The notes: generated by a model from the sequence alone, not told the origin. A DNA stretch of 64,000 bases from Mesorhizobium sp. M00.F.Ca.ET.216.01.1.1 (GCF_004010325.2 NZ_SADR02000018.1:49578-113577), one strand, 5' to 3'. Counted from the first letter of the stretch, positions 1 to 9,245 are shown. Numbers and translations are program-made.

Positions 1-66
1 CTCGACGGTGATCACCTTGTCGGGATTGCGTTGAAAGCCGGGCGAACGGTTTGCGATCTGATCCAT
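1..66 (-). CDS. N-terminal end of a CDS running off the window (possibly DUF427)
   Basis: Only the first 22 codons are present. The start is an ATG (complement of 64-66) with an AAGGAGAA ribosome-binding site just upstream. The peptide begins MDQIANRSPGFQRNPDK and continues off the left edge. The opening resembles small rhizobial DUF427-type proteins, but this is too short for a firm family call. The first visible neighbour on the same strand is the small unknown gene at 225-581. Confidence 0.4.
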   Translation of the reverse strand, partial: MDQIANRSPGFQRNPDKVITVE

Positions 67-224
67 GACTGGTTCTCCTTGGTCCGGTACCAGGACGTGC
101 GTCCGCTATAGGTATGTCGGGTATAGGTGTGTCGGACGGGCGCATTGCGCAAGGCCGCCGCCGCAAGCAAAAGCGACCAGACGAGGTTTCGCTGGTCTGG
201 TCGGGCCGTCCCGCCTATCAACAA

Positions 225-581
225 TCAGGCAGCAGTCTGGAACGCGTCCATCAGCCCGGCATAGGCAGCGGCAATGCCAGCCACCGGGTTGGTGCTTCTC
301 GAAGCGGTTTCGACCTTCAGCGCGCCGCCGCCGGTCGGCAACGTCAGCAGCAGGAACTGGCGATTGCCGCCGTCGCCAACGCATGCCGCGGCGACATGCT
401 GGGCTTCGCCTTCGTTTGGAACGCACATCTTGAACAGCAGCGTGCCGCCGACGGCTTCAAGGGCGCCGCCGACGACCTCGACGAATTCATCTTCGGAAAC
501 GGTTTTGGTCTCCGGCACCAAATCGGTCAGGCTTTCGGCAAGCGTATTTTCGAGGGTTTTGTCGTCGAGCTGCGCGTCCAT
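225..581 (-). CDS. Hypothetical protein, 118 aa
   Basis: I do not recognise this family. The start at 581 is chosen because AGAGG lies seven bases before the ATG; longer in-frame starts have no ribosome-binding site. The product is acidic near its N-terminus, with no signal peptide or clear membrane segment. Its centre has a hydrophobic, beta-rich look (GGTLLFKMCVPNEGEAQHV and a QFLLLTLP stretch) and its C-terminus is alanine-rich. It is transcribed divergently from the acyl-CoA synthetase gene, with about 155 bp between the starts, so a shared regulatory region is possible. Function unknown. Confidence 0.6.
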   Translation of the reverse strand: MDAQLDDKTLENTLAESLTDLVPETKTVSEDEFVEVVGGALEAVGGTLLFKMCVPNEGEAQHVAAACVGDGGNRQFLLLTLPTGGGALKVETASRSTNPVAGIAAAYAGLMDAFQTAA

Positions 582-736
582 GCGAACCTCTTTCATTCGC
601 CAATCGCGCCCCGCCAGCGAACAGATTTCACGCCGACGATGGCCGGATTGTGGCGGCTTTCCCATCATTTCGATCAATACTGGACAATCCGTCGGTTCGC
701 TCCACAATGGAAAGAAAAACCAATGGGAGGAACGAC

Positions 737-2365
737 ATGCTTGGACTGATGCAGGAATGGCCGCTGCTTTGCCACAAGCTGATCGACAATGCGGAGCGGC
801 AGCATGGCAAACGCGAGATCGTGTCGCGCTCGATCGAGGGGCCGATCGTCCGCACCACTTACGCCGAAATTCACCGCCGCGCCTTGAAGGTCGCCCAGCG
901 GCTCGAACGCGACGGCTTTGGGCTGGGCGACCGCATCGCGACGCTGGCCTGGAATACCGCGCGCCACATCGAGGCCTGGTACGGCATCATGGGGGTTGGC
1001 GCGATCTATCATACGCTCAATCCGCGCCTCTTTCCCGAGCAGATCGTCTGGATCATGAACAATGCCGAAGACAAGGCGATCTTCGTCGACCTGACATTCA
1101 TGCCGCTGCTTGAAAAGATCGCCGGCGCGGTCAAATCGCTGACCAAGGTGATCGTGCTGACCGACAAGGCGCACATGCCGCAAACGGCGCTGCCGAACGT
1201 CGTCGCCTATGAAGAATGGCTTGACGAAGCCGATGGCGATTTCGCCTGGATGACGTTCGATGAAAATACCGCCGCCGGCATGTGCTACACATCGGGCACC
1301 ACAGGCGATCCGAAAGGCGTCGTCTACAGCCATCGATCAAACGTGCTTCATGCCATGATTGCTGCGATGCCCGACGCGATGGGACTGTCGTCGCGCGATA
1401 CGATACTGCCGGTCGTGCCGATGTTCCACGCCAATGCCTGGGGGCTTGGCCAGAGCGCGCCGATGATCGGCGCCAAGCTGGTCATGCCGGGCTGCAAGAT
1501 GGACGGCGCCTCGATCTACGAATTGCTCGATACCGAGAAGGTGAGCTTCAGCGCCGCCGTGCCGACGGTGTGGATGATGCTGCTGCAATATCTGGAGGAG
1601 ACCGGCAAGAAGCTTCCCTATCTGCAGAAAGTCGTCATCGGCGGCTCGTCCTGCCCGCGCGCCATCACCACGAAGTTCCAGGACAATTACGATGTCCAGG
1701 TCGTCCATGCCTGGGGCATGACCGAGATGTCGCCGCTCGGCACGCTGTGCACCATGAAACCGGAATATGCCGAACTCAAGGGCGAAGCCCGGCTCGATCT
1801 CCAGTGCAAGCAAGGCTATCCACCCTTCGGCGTCGAAATGAAGGTGACCGACGACGACAACAACGAACTGCCTTGGGACGGCAAGACCTTCGGGCGGCTG
1901 AAAGTGCGCGGGCCGGCTATCGCCCGCGCCTATTATGGCGGCGTCGGGTCCGAGCAGTTCGATGAAGACGGCTGGTTCGATACCGGTGATGTCGCCCATA
2001 TCGACCTGGGCGGCTACATGCAGATCACCGATCGCGCCAAGGACGTCATCAAGTCGGGCGGCGAATGGATCTCGACCATCGATCTCGAAAACCTCGCGGT
2101 CGGTCATCCCGATGTCGCCGAGGCAGCCGCAATCGGTGTTCCCCATTCGAAATGGGGCGAGCGGCCCTTGCTTGTCGTCGTCCGCAAGCCGGGCAAGGAG
2201 CCGACCAAAACCGATATCCTGGCCTTCATGAGCGGCAAGGTGGCGAAGTGGTGGATGCCGGACGATATCGCTTTCGTCGGCGAAATCCCCCACACCGCGA
2301 CCGGCAAGATCCAGAAGATCACCTTGCGCCAGCAATTCAAGGATTATCGGCTGCCGACGGATTGA
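737..2365 (+). CDS. Fatty-acyl-CoA synthetase / AMP-dependent ligase
   Basis: A 542-aa member of the ANL adenylate-forming superfamily, which activates a carboxylic acid with ATP and joins it to CoA. The P-loop-like motif YTSGTTGDPKGV lies near residue 190. The adenylate-binding stretch HAWGMTEMSPLG is near residue 330, the hinge DRAKDVIKSGGEWIS near residue 435, and the C-terminal catalytic lysine motif PHTATGKIQK near residue 520. The closest-looking family is the medium-chain or 3-methylthiopropionyl-CoA ligase type, but the substrate cannot be read from sequence. The start at 737 follows a GGGAGG ribosome-binding site; the longer frame upstream has none. The protein is likely cytoplasmic. 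Confidence 0.93.
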   Translation: MLGLMQEWPLLCHKLIDNAERQHGKREIVSRSIEGPIVRTTYAEIHRRALKVAQRLERDGFGLGDRIATLAWNTARHIEAWYGIMGVGAIYHTLNPRLFPEQIVWIMNNAEDKAIFVDLTFMPLLEKIAGAVKSLTKVIVLTDKAHMPQTALPNVVAYEEWLDEADGDFAWMTFDENTAAGMCYTSGTTGDPKGVVYSHRSNVLHAMIAAMPDAMGLSSRDTILPVVPMFHANAWGLGQSAPMIGAKLVMPGCKMDGASIYELLDTEKVSFSAAVPTVWMMLLQYLEETGKKLPYLQKVVIGGSSCPRAITTKFQDNYDVQVVHAWGMTEMSPLGTLCTMKPEYAELKGEARLDLQCKQGYPPFGVEMKVTDDDNNELPWDGKTFGRLKVRGPAIARAYYGGVGSEQFDEDGWFDTGDVAHIDLGGYMQITDRAKDVIKSGGEWISTIDLENLAVGHPDVAEAAAIGVPHSKWGERPLLVVVRKPGKEPTKTDILAFMSGKVAKWWMPDDIAFVGEIPHTATGKIQKITLRQQFKDYRLPTD

Positions 2366-2414
2366 CGCAGATGGCAAGACTTTTCGCCTTCAAGCCGCCT
2401 GCAAAAGGCTCTAA

Positions 2415-3230
2415 GTGTCGGATCGGGTTGGGGTGGTGCTGAAAATATTGGAAATTTCCGAGCGACAGACGTCGAGGGCGGCCGGCTGGTCGCGGCGGAC
2501 AGGGGCTTTTTCGGCGGTCCTGCTGCTCACCGTCCTCATCGGCCATCGATACGACCTTGTCGAAACGCCGGCCTTCCTGTGGGTGCTGGCCATCGTCGCG
2601 CTGCTTGCCGCCTTGGCGCTGCTGTTCGCCGGATTTGCCTTCTCCAGGCTATGGAATTTCGGCGACCGCGGCGGTCGCGATCTCAGCGTCGGCGCCCTGT
2701 TGGCGCTTCTGGTGCTCACTCCCTACGGCGTTGCTGCCTACTGGGCGGCGACCTACCCGCCGCTCCGCGACATCTCGACGGATTTCGACGATCCACCGGC
2801 GCTCGACATATCCACCCGGACCAGGGATATGAATCTGCTTTCGCCGCCGACGCCCGGGGCGCAGCGCCTGCAGACCGAAACCTATCCGCTCGTCACCGGG
2901 CGCAGCTACAATCTGCCCTTCGACAGCGTGCTCGACGCGGTCGAGACCGTGCTCGGCCGGCGCGACTGGCAATTTGCGGCGCCGTTTCCCGACGCGGAAG
3001 GGCAAAGTGAGGTGACGATCAACGCCGTGGCCAAGAGCTTCGTTCTTGGCCTGCCTGCCGATGTCGCGATTCGTGTGAGCAACGACGGCGATGCGATCAT
3101 CGTCGACATGCGCTCGGCCTCGCGCTACGGCCGCTACGACCTTGGCGACAACGCAGCCCGCATTGTTGATTTCCTCGCCGAGCTCGATCAGCAAGTCGCT
3201 GGCCAGGTCGGCGTCGCGCCGACCGAGTGA
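2415..3230 (+). CDS. DUF1499 family membrane protein
   Basis: A 271-aa protein with three predicted hydrophobic segments in its first 110 residues. A soluble C-terminal DUF1499 domain follows from about residue 130, including the segment with FDSVLDAVETVL and the SEVTINAVAKS and MRSASRYGRYDLG motifs. That last motif, with the nearby invariant-looking arginines, is typical of DUF1499. The function of the family is not known. The start is GTG at 2415; further in-frame GTG codons within 20 bases make the exact start uncertain. It follows the acyl-CoA synthetase by 49 bp on the same strand, so co-transcription is likely. It converges with the LacI-type gene downstream. Confidence 0.85.
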   Translation: MSDRVGVVLKILEISERQTSRAAGWSRRTGAFSAVLLLTVLIGHRYDLVETPAFLWVLAIVALLAALALLFAGFAFSRLWNFGDRGGRDLSVGALLALLVLTPYGVAAYWAATYPPLRDISTDFDDPPALDISTRTRDMNLLSPPTPGAQRLQTETYPLVTGRSYNLPFDSVLDAVETVLGRRDWQFAAPFPDAEGQSEVTINAVAKSFVLGLPADVAIRVSNDGDAIIVDMRSASRYGRYDLGDNAARIVDFLAELDQQVAGQVGVAPTE

Positions 3231-3242
3231 TATCGCTTGGCA

Positions 3243-3258
3243 CCGCAAAAAAATGCGG
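3243..3258. terminator. Short hairpin between convergent genes
   Basis: CCGCA and TGCGG form a 5-bp stem around a run of six A residues, between the ends of the DUF1499 gene (+) and the LacI-type gene (-). The stem is weak and there is no clear T-tract, so a terminator role is tentative. Confidence 0.3.
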
Positions 3259-3276
3259 CTTGAGTCTACGGACAGA

Positions 3277-4275
3277 CTATTCGGCCGGGTGGAATCTGGC
3301 TTGCAGCAAGACTGTCGCGACCGGCCCAAGCGGATTGGCGATCCGGCTCTCCAGGACCTCGATAAGTTTGTGCCCGACGTCTGCCATGTCTACGGAATGA
3401 ACGCCGATCTTCGCTGGCAGGAAGCGCGCCAGACGTGTGCTGTCACGGGCGACGATGTGGACGTCGCGGCCCGGTGCAAGACCTCTTCTGCCAAGAGCGT
3501 GTAACGCCCCCAGAAGGCCCAGTTCGTTGGCGCATGCCAAGCCTGTCGGCGGATCTGACGACGCCAGCAAGCGATCGAACCAGGCTGCGCTCGATTCCAT
3601 GGTGAACATGCCATGACCGATCAGCGATTGATCGATCGGAATACCGGCCTCGGCCATTGCCCTTCCATACCCGGAAAGACGCATGGCGCTCGCCTGATCC
3701 TCCGGAACGAGAAGTTGCAGCGCAATGCGTCGACAGCCCTTATCCATGAGCTGTCGGGTCGCATCGTAGGCAATCTGCTCATTGTCGATATCGACATAGG
3801 GATACGCGATGTCCAGGTCGGTTCTTCCAAACGCGACGAACGGTATGCGTTGGTCCAGCAGCAGCTTGACGCGCGGATCACCCGAGACCATGCGTGTGAT
3901 GATCAGGCCGTCTGCGCTGCGCGCCTGAAGCAGGCGCCGCACACTTTCGACAGGATCGTCGTCGGGTGTGGTGGAATAGATGGACAGGCTATAACCTGCT
4001 TGCCGCGCCGCCAGGGTCATGCCTTCGATCAAAGGAAGCTTCGCCAGATCGCACAGATAGTCGCGCGTTTCCATCGGCAGCACTGCCGTTAGCGTCAGGG
4101 TTTGTCCGGTTTTGAGCGCCCGGCCGTGATGATTTGGTACATAGCCGACCCGCTGCGCCACCTCCTTGACGCGCGCCACGGTTGAGGGATGCACTTCCGG
4201 CCCTTCCTTCAGAGCGCGGGATACGGTGGTCACCGAAAGGGAAAGTTCCGCCGCGATTTGTTTCAGATTGGCCAT
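3277..4275 (-). CDS. LacI-family transcriptional regulator
   Basis: A 332-aa repressor-type protein. The N-terminal LacI helix-turn-helix (residues 3-25, with SVTTVSRALK) and hinge are followed by a periplasmic-binding-like effector domain from about residue 60. The start at MANLKQ is the family-typical one; a start five codons upstream is also possible. It is divergent from the ABC transporter operon starting at 4491. Palindromes centred on GTAACGTTAC lie in the shared intergenic region, so it very likely represses both itself and the operon. The inducer is unknown; the operon suggests a polyamine-like or nucleoside-like ligand. Confidence 0.92.
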   Translation of the reverse strand: MANLKQIAAELSLSVTTVSRALKEGPEVHPSTVARVKEVAQRVGYVPNHHGRALKTGQTLTLTAVLPMETRDYLCDLAKLPLIEGMTLAARQAGYSLSIYSTTPDDDPVESVRRLLQARSADGLIITRMVSGDPRVKLLLDQRIPFVAFGRTDLDIAYPYVDIDNEQIAYDATRQLMDKGCRRIALQLLVPEDQASAMRLSGYGRAMAEAGIPIDQSLIGHGMFTMESSAAWFDRLLASSDPPTGLACANELGLLGALHALGRRGLAPGRDVHIVARDSTRLARFLPAKIGVHSVDMADVGHKLIEVLESRIANPLGPVATVLLQARFHPAE

Positions 4276-4320
4276 ATCGCCCGACTTCATTTGCGAAAGC
4301 GCCGGCTGTTTTTGCTGAGC

Positions 4321-4336
4321 GTCGTAACGTTACCGG
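4321..4336. promoter_or_regulatory. Probable LacI-type operator, gene-proximal
   Basis: GTCGTAACGTTACCGG carries the same GTAACGTTAC core as the stronger site at 4419-4438. It lies 46-61 bases upstream of the LacI-type gene start, where a repressor could control its own promoter. Just beyond it, 4341-4352 holds arms GACCG and CGGTC around AA, a possible second protein site. Confidence 0.55.
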
Positions 4337-4418
4337 ATTCGACCGAACGGTCAAATCCAAGCGCACTGCAAATGAACGGACCCGCTTGGAAGGAGCTTGA
4401 CTCCGAGGCGTTTCGCAG

Positions 4419-4438
4419 TAATCGTAACGTTACGATTA
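4419..4438. promoter_or_regulatory. Probable LacI-type operator for the ABC operon
   Basis: TAATCGTAACGTTACGATTA is a perfect 20-bp palindrome with the central CG typical of LacI-family operators. It lies 53 bp upstream of the substrate-binding-protein start. Together with the related site at 4321-4336 it could support looping or dual control by the divergent LacI-type protein. Confidence 0.75.
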
Positions 4439-4490
4439 AAAAAAATGCCCATCTAAGCGACATTTTGATGAATCCGGAGGAGGAGAACCT

Positions 4491-5531
4491 ATGTCCTGGC
4501 TACGCATTTCCTTGGCAGTGGTCGCAGTCTCGGCCGCCTTGCCCGTCCATGCCCAAACAGTCACCATCACGACCGCAGGCGGCGACTATGGCAACGCCAT
4601 CAAGGAGGCCATGTGGGGCCCCGCCGCAAAAGAGCTTGGCTATGATGTCCGCGAGGAGACGCAGAGCGACGGCCTGGCCGCCCTGAAGATGCAGGTCACT
4701 TCGGGTGCAGTCACCACCGACATCATCCATCTGGGTTCGCCGGAAGGCGCGCAGGCGGCCGCACAGTCGCTGCTGGAGCCACTCGACTACAAGATCATCG
4801 ATCCCAAATCCGTGCCGGACGGCGCAAAGTCCGACTACTGCTATCCGTTCGATTCCTATGGCACCGTCATGTCGTGGAATACCAAGACCTATGGCGAGAA
4901 CCCGCCGAAGACCTGGGCGGAATTCTGGGACGTTGCCAAATTCTCGGGCAGCCGCGCCCTGCGCGCCAACGCGCAAGACCTGATTGAGATCGCGCTTCTC
5001 TCCGATGGCGTGACGCCGGCGGACGTCTATCCCGTGCTCAGCACGCCGGAAGGTCTGGAGCGCGCTATCAAGCGGCTTGAAGCGATCAAACCAAATGTCT
5101 CGGTGTGGTGGACATCGGGAGCTCAGTCCGCGCAGTTGCTGAAAGACGGCGAAGCGGATTTGGTCGTTACCTGGAACGGACGGGCCCAAACCGTGAAAGC
5201 GGATGGCGGCGCGGTTGACTACACGTTTAAGGGTTCCGTCATCGGCACGGACTGCCTTGGGGTGCCGAAGGGAGCTGCGAACAAGGAAGCGGCCATGAAG
5301 CTCATCGCAGGGATGACGCAGCCCGCGCGCGTCGCGAGGCTGACCGATTTCATCGCCTATGGCCCGGTCAATCCCGCGGCATATAAGGGTGGCCTTATCC
5401 CCGAAGACCGTCTGAAGACCTTGGCGACCGCGCCTGAGAATGCTGGCACTTCGGTGTTTTCGAATGCGGACTGGTGGGTCAGGAACGGCGAGGCCGCCCA
5501 AAAAGCCTTCGATGAAATGATGAACCGCTGA
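4491..5531 (+). CDS. ABC transporter substrate-binding protein (spermidine/putrescine type)
   Basis: A 346-aa periplasmic solute-binding protein. A signal peptide of about 21 residues ends at VHA-Q. The mature part has the PotD/extracellular-binding family fold features: TITTAGGDYGN after cleavage, YPFDSYGTVMSWN near residue 120, KTWAEFWDV and VVTWNGRAQ. A strong GGAGGAGG ribosome-binding site precedes the ATG. It is the first gene of an operon with an ATPase, two permeases and a nucleoside-phosphorylase-like enzyme. Family members bind polyamines, thiamine, iron or opine-like compounds; the ligand here is undetermined. Confidence 0.9.
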   Translation: MSWLRISLAVVAVSAALPVHAQTVTITTAGGDYGNAIKEAMWGPAAKELGYDVREETQSDGLAALKMQVTSGAVTTDIIHLGSPEGAQAAAQSLLEPLDYKIIDPKSVPDGAKSDYCYPFDSYGTVMSWNTKTYGENPPKTWAEFWDVAKFSGSRALRANAQDLIEIALLSDGVTPADVYPVLSTPEGLERAIKRLEAIKPNVSVWWTSGAQSAQLLKDGEADLVVTWNGRAQTVKADGGAVDYTFKGSVIGTDCLGVPKGAANKEAAMKLIAGMTQPARVARLTDFIAYGPVNPAAYKGGLIPEDRLKTLATAPENAGTSVFSNADWWVRNGEAAQKAFDEMMNR

Positions 5532-5564
5532 GTCTCGAGTTCATCAGCTCTAAGGCTGGGGCAC

Positions 5565-6605
5565 ATGATGAAGTCGCTCTCGATCACCATCGACAGCGTG
5601 CGTAAGGCCTATGGGTCCTACGTCGCGCTGGACGACGTTTCGCTCGGCATTCAAGCTGGCGAATTCCTCACGCTGCTGGGGCCGTCCGGATCGGGTAAGA
5701 CCACGTTGCTCATGGCTCTGGCCGGTTTTGTCCGGCCCGATTCCGGTAAAGTCTTGTTGGGTGATCGGGACATCACCCGTCTGGCCCCCAACAAGCGGGA
5801 CATCGGCATAGTATTCCAGAACTACGCCCTATTTCCCCACATGAACGTCCTGGCGAATGTCGAATATCCGCTGGCGCTGCGCAAGACGCCGAGAGCGGAG
5901 GCCCGTCAGCGGGCGTTTGACACCTTGGCCCGCGTGAAGCTGGAAGGTCTGTCGGAGCGCAGCATTGCCGCACTGTCCGGCGGCCAGCGCCAGCGAGTGG
6001 CACTAGCGCGGGCGATCGTATTCGAACCACGCGTGATGTTGATGGACGAGCCGCTGTCGGCGCTCGACAAGAATCTGCGCGAAACCATGCAGTACGAAAT
6101 TCGGCGTCTGCACGATGATCTGGGGATAACCACAATTTATGTGACCCATGACCAGCGCGAAGCGTTGATCATGTCTGATCGGATTGCGGTGATGAATTGC
6201 GGCCGCATCCAGCAGATCGATACGCCGCAGCGAATTTATGATCGTCCATCGACCCGCTTCGTCGCGGAGTTCATGGGCGAGGCCAACATTATGGCCCCGG
6301 GTTCAGTGCGCAGAATCGACGGCTCCGAAGCGTTACGCGAAACTTTGATGATTCGCGCCGAAAGCTTCCATCTTGATGCGAAGCTCGTCGGGCGAGACGG
6401 AGTGGCTCTCGAAGGAATACTGCGCGCCAAGGCGTTTCGCGGCGAAAACTGGCTTTTGACGCTGACGCTTGACGGTGGGCAAGAGGTTCTTGTCTGCATT
6501 CCGGCAGCGCTGGCCGGCGGCTGCGCCGAACTCGCCGTCGACCAGCGGCTGACCGCATATGCACCGGCGGCGAAAGTTCACGCGATACCGGGAGCGATCG
6601 CGTGA
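5565..6605 (+). CDS. ABC transporter ATP-binding protein (PotA/FbpC-like)
   Basis: A 346-aa ATPase with Walker A GPSGSGKTT near residue 41, the signature LSGGQRQR near residue 137, Walker B VMLMDEP, and the switch histidine in YVTHDQREAL. A TOBE-like C-terminal domain follows from about residue 265. It would power import through the two permeases downstream. It lies 33 bp after the binding-protein gene, and its end overlaps the next gene by four bases (GTGA), so translational coupling is likely. The start could be either of two adjacent ATGs. Confidence 0.92.
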   Translation: MMKSLSITIDSVRKAYGSYVALDDVSLGIQAGEFLTLLGPSGSGKTTLLMALAGFVRPDSGKVLLGDRDITRLAPNKRDIGIVFQNYALFPHMNVLANVEYPLALRKTPRAEARQRAFDTLARVKLEGLSERSIAALSGGQRQRVALARAIVFEPRVMLMDEPLSALDKNLRETMQYEIRRLHDDLGITTIYVTHDQREALIMSDRIAVMNCGRIQQIDTPQRIYDRPSTRFVAEFMGEANIMAPGSVRRIDGSEALRETLMIRAESFHLDAKLVGRDGVALEGILRAKAFRGENWLLTLTLDGGQEVLVCIPAALAGGCAELAVDQRLTAYAPAAKVHAIPGAIA

Positions 6606-7489
6606 CCGTCGCCGTGGATCCCGCGCTCGCCGCAGATGCGCGACGCGAGCGGCGGTTCTTCCTTTCGCTTTCGCTCCCAGCGCTGTTCATCGTTGGACTG
6701 GCGGCGATACTGCCCATCCTCTGGATCATCCGGCAATCCTTCCTGACCACCGGAGGTGAGTATACCGTCGGCAATTACGAGAAGGTGCTTTCGAGCGGAC
6801 TGACATGGTCGGCGCTCGCAACGACCGTTGAGCTGTCCTTGGGGACGCTGGCGGTCTGCATTCTTCTCGGCACCCCCCTGGCGCTCGCTCTGGCCAGCGC
6901 CAGACCAAGGGTGGCCAACGTGCTGATGGCCTTCGTCATGCTGCCGTTGTGGACCTCTATTCTGGTGCGCACCTATGGTTGGCTCGTGCTCTTGCGGCGC
7001 GATGGCCTGATCAACGCGGCTTTGACAGGTTCAGGGCTGACAGCCGAGCCATTGCCGCTGGTCTACAACTTCACGGGAACGCTCATCGGCATGGTTCACT
7101 ACATGCTGCCGCTCTTTCTGCTGCCCGTTTATGCCGCGATGCGCGATATCGACGCAAACCTCATCCGCGCGGCGGCGAGCATGGGAGCCACTCTCGGGCA
7201 GGTGGTCCGCACGGTCATTCTGCCTCTTTCGGCCGGCGGCATCTTCTCAGGTTCTACGATCGTCTTCATCTACACCATAGGTTTTTTCATCACGCCGGCG
7301 GTGCTTGGCGGCGGCAAGGTAAATCCTCTCTCCATCCGGATCGAGCGCACGCTGTCGACCTTTCAGGACTGGGGTTCGGCGAGCGTCTTGGGCATTCTGC
7401 TCCTCGTTCTGATGGCGCTGATCGGTGTGATGTTCCTGGCGGCAAGACGGCTGATGACGCGCAACAAAGTCGGTGTGGCCCATGCTTGA
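6602..7489 (+). CDS. ABC transporter permease (PotB-like)
   Basis: A 295-aa integral membrane protein with about six hydrophobic segments. The permease EAA-type loop is near residues 195-215 (LIRAAASMGATLGQVVRTVILP). The start is GTG and overlaps the ATPase stop. The family pairs two unlike permeases of the PotB and PotC kind; the second is immediately downstream with an 8-bp overlap. Confidence 0.9.
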   Translation: MTVAVDPALAADARRERRFFLSLSLPALFIVGLAAILPILWIIRQSFLTTGGEYTVGNYEKVLSSGLTWSALATTVELSLGTLAVCILLGTPLALALASARPRVANVLMAFVMLPLWTSILVRTYGWLVLLRRDGLINAALTGSGLTAEPLPLVYNFTGTLIGMVHYMLPLFLLPVYAAMRDIDANLIRAAASMGATLGQVVRTVILPLSAGGIFSGSTIVFIYTIGFFITPAVLGGGKVNPLSIRIERTLSTFQDWGSASVLGILLLVLMALIGVMFLAARRLMTRNKVGVAHA

Positions 7490-8273
7490 AGCCTATCCGC
7501 ACAACAGGCTGGCCCGTATCCTGCTGTGGGGCTTTTCTGGGCTCGTAATGGCGTTTTTGATGCTGCCGACGCTGGTGGTCGTGCCGCTCTCCTTTTCGGC
7601 GTCCGATCTTCTCGAGTTTCCGCCGCGCGCATATTCGTTGCACTGGTACGAGAATTTCTTCGGTTCAGCGACATGGATGGCCGCGCTCAGGACGAGCCTG
7701 ATCCTTGGGACATTGACAGCGACGGTCGCGGTGCCCTTGGCGCTGCTGGCCTGCATCTCGATGAATCGGCTCGGCGGAAAGGCTGCGGCGACCATTCAGG
7801 GCGTTCTGCTCACCCCCTCAGTCGTGCCAGGAATTCTGCTTGCGATCGGTCTCTTCTTCGTGCTGGCGGCGCAAGGTCTGATCGGAACGCTGTTCGGCGT
7901 GCTGGTCGGGCATGTGGTGCTGGCCATTCCGGTCGTGTGTATTGTGTTGTTGCCCGCTCTGGCCCGCTTTGACTGGAACCAGGTTCAGGCGGCGCGTAGC
8001 CTTGGCGCAGACTGGGCAAGAGCCATTGGCGGAATAGTTGTTCCGCAACTTCAGATCAGCTTGTTGTCGGCAACATTGATGGCCTTCCTGACGTCGCTCG
8101 ATGAGTCTGTCATTTCGATCTTCGTCGCAAGTGGTCGCAACAGCACGCTGCCGAAGCTCATGTTCCTGTCGCTGCGCGATCAGATCGATCCGACCATTGC
8201 GGCGATCTCGACATTGTGGACCGCCATCGTCGTGGCCGTCGTCCTGATTGTGACCCTTCGCCAAAAATCCTGA
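7482..8273 (+). CDS. ABC transporter permease (PotC-like)
   Basis: A 263-aa membrane protein with about six hydrophobic segments and a conserved EAA-type loop (QAARSLGADWARAIGGIVVP) near residue 172. The ATG at 7482 overlaps the end of the PotB-like gene by 8 bp. An earlier in-frame GTG at 7473 exists but gives an atypical N-terminus. It completes a binding protein, ATPase and two-permease importer. Confidence 0.9.
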   Translation: MLEAYPHNRLARILLWGFSGLVMAFLMLPTLVVVPLSFSASDLLEFPPRAYSLHWYENFFGSATWMAALRTSLILGTLTATVAVPLALLACISMNRLGGKAAATIQGVLLTPSVVPGILLAIGLFFVLAAQGLIGTLFGVLVGHVVLAIPVVCIVLLPALARFDWNQVQAARSLGADWARAIGGIVVPQLQISLLSATLMAFLTSLDESVISIFVASGRNSTLPKLMFLSLRDQIDPTIAAISTLWTAIVVAVVLIVTLRQKS

Positions 8274-8287
8274 CCGAGACTGGAAAC

Positions 8288-9208
8288 ATGCCCACCAATC
8301 ACCAAGCAGCCGACGATCTGACGGATCATTCGACGGACATACCCCAGGTGGAGCTGGCGATCATCACCGGGTCGGCAAACTGGGGGCTTGCGTTCCCGGA
8401 AGATGTCGAGGTCGATGGCGTGCGCACCTTGCGGCGGGACATGAGTTTTGAAACGCCTTTCGGTCGCACCGACAACTGGAAGCTGCTCCAGTTCGATGCG
8501 TCGATTACCGCCGAAGGCAAAACGAAACGGGCCTTGTGCATGTATTCGCACGGCAATCCCCGCGACCATATTGACCATTCCTGCCATCGCCGCGCGTTCT
8601 GGGTATTGATGAAAGCGGGTGTACGGCAAGTCCTGGCCTGCTCGACCATTGGCGCCGTCAACAAGGCGATCAAGCCCGGCGACATGGTGGTGAACGCCGA
8701 TATCATCGAACTGACGCAGACCCCGTTTTCACTGCTTCCCGGCCGCCAGAGCTTCGACTGCTCGGGCAAGCAGATCGTATGTCCAAGATGTGCGGCAGTT
8801 CTGGTCGAAACCGCCCGCCGTCATTGGCCGGCCGAATGCCGCGTTCATGGCATCGAACAGCAATTGGTGGCTGCCCACTGTTACGGGCCGCGACTGACAA
8901 CCCCAGCCGAAGCCTTGGCGTTTCGCAGCATGGGGGCGGATGTACTCAACCATTCGATCGCCCCTGAGGCCACCTTGTCGCGCGAGATCGGCGCATGTTT
9001 CGTGCCCTGCGCCTTCGTAACGGCAGGATTCAACGATTATATGGACCGTAATCGCCAGAAGTTGCTGCAGGAGGACGTGTTGCCGAACCTCTCCATAATA
9101 GCCTCGCGAGTTGCGCTGGAAACCGCCGCACGACTTCCGGCTAATCCGGAATGCTCTTGCCAGGGTTTGAAGTCGCCTCAACCAGCAGAGCGTTCCAGCC
9201 GTTTCTGA
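8288..9208 (+). CDS. Nucleoside phosphorylase family protein (MTAP/PNP-like)
   Basis: A 306-aa protein resembling 5'-methylthioadenosine phosphorylase and purine nucleoside phosphorylase, which split nucleosides with phosphate into base and (deoxy)ribose-1-phosphate. The phosphate-site-like SHGNPRDHIDH lies near residue 90, the CSTIGAVNKAIKPGDMVV motif near residue 120, and YGPRLTTPAE with RSMGADVLNHSIAPEA near residues 200-225. The last matches the substrate-binding segment of the MTAP family (usually GMTxxPEA). The C-terminal tail (ECSCQG) is unusual. It sits 14 bp after the permease gene, so the imported solute is plausibly a nucleoside or thio-nucleoside rather than a polyamine. Confidence 0.8.
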   Translation: MPTNHQAADDLTDHSTDIPQVELAIITGSANWGLAFPEDVEVDGVRTLRRDMSFETPFGRTDNWKLLQFDASITAEGKTKRALCMYSHGNPRDHIDHSCHRRAFWVLMKAGVRQVLACSTIGAVNKAIKPGDMVVNADIIELTQTPFSLLPGRQSFDCSGKQIVCPRCAAVLVETARRHWPAECRVHGIEQQLVAAHCYGPRLTTPAEALAFRSMGADVLNHSIAPEATLSREIGACFVPCAFVTAGFNDYMDRNRQKLLQEDVLPNLSIIASRVALETAARLPANPECSCQGLKSPQPAERSSRF

Positions 9209-9245
9209 GGTATCAGGAGTGTAGGGCGAACTCGTTGGCGAGGTC

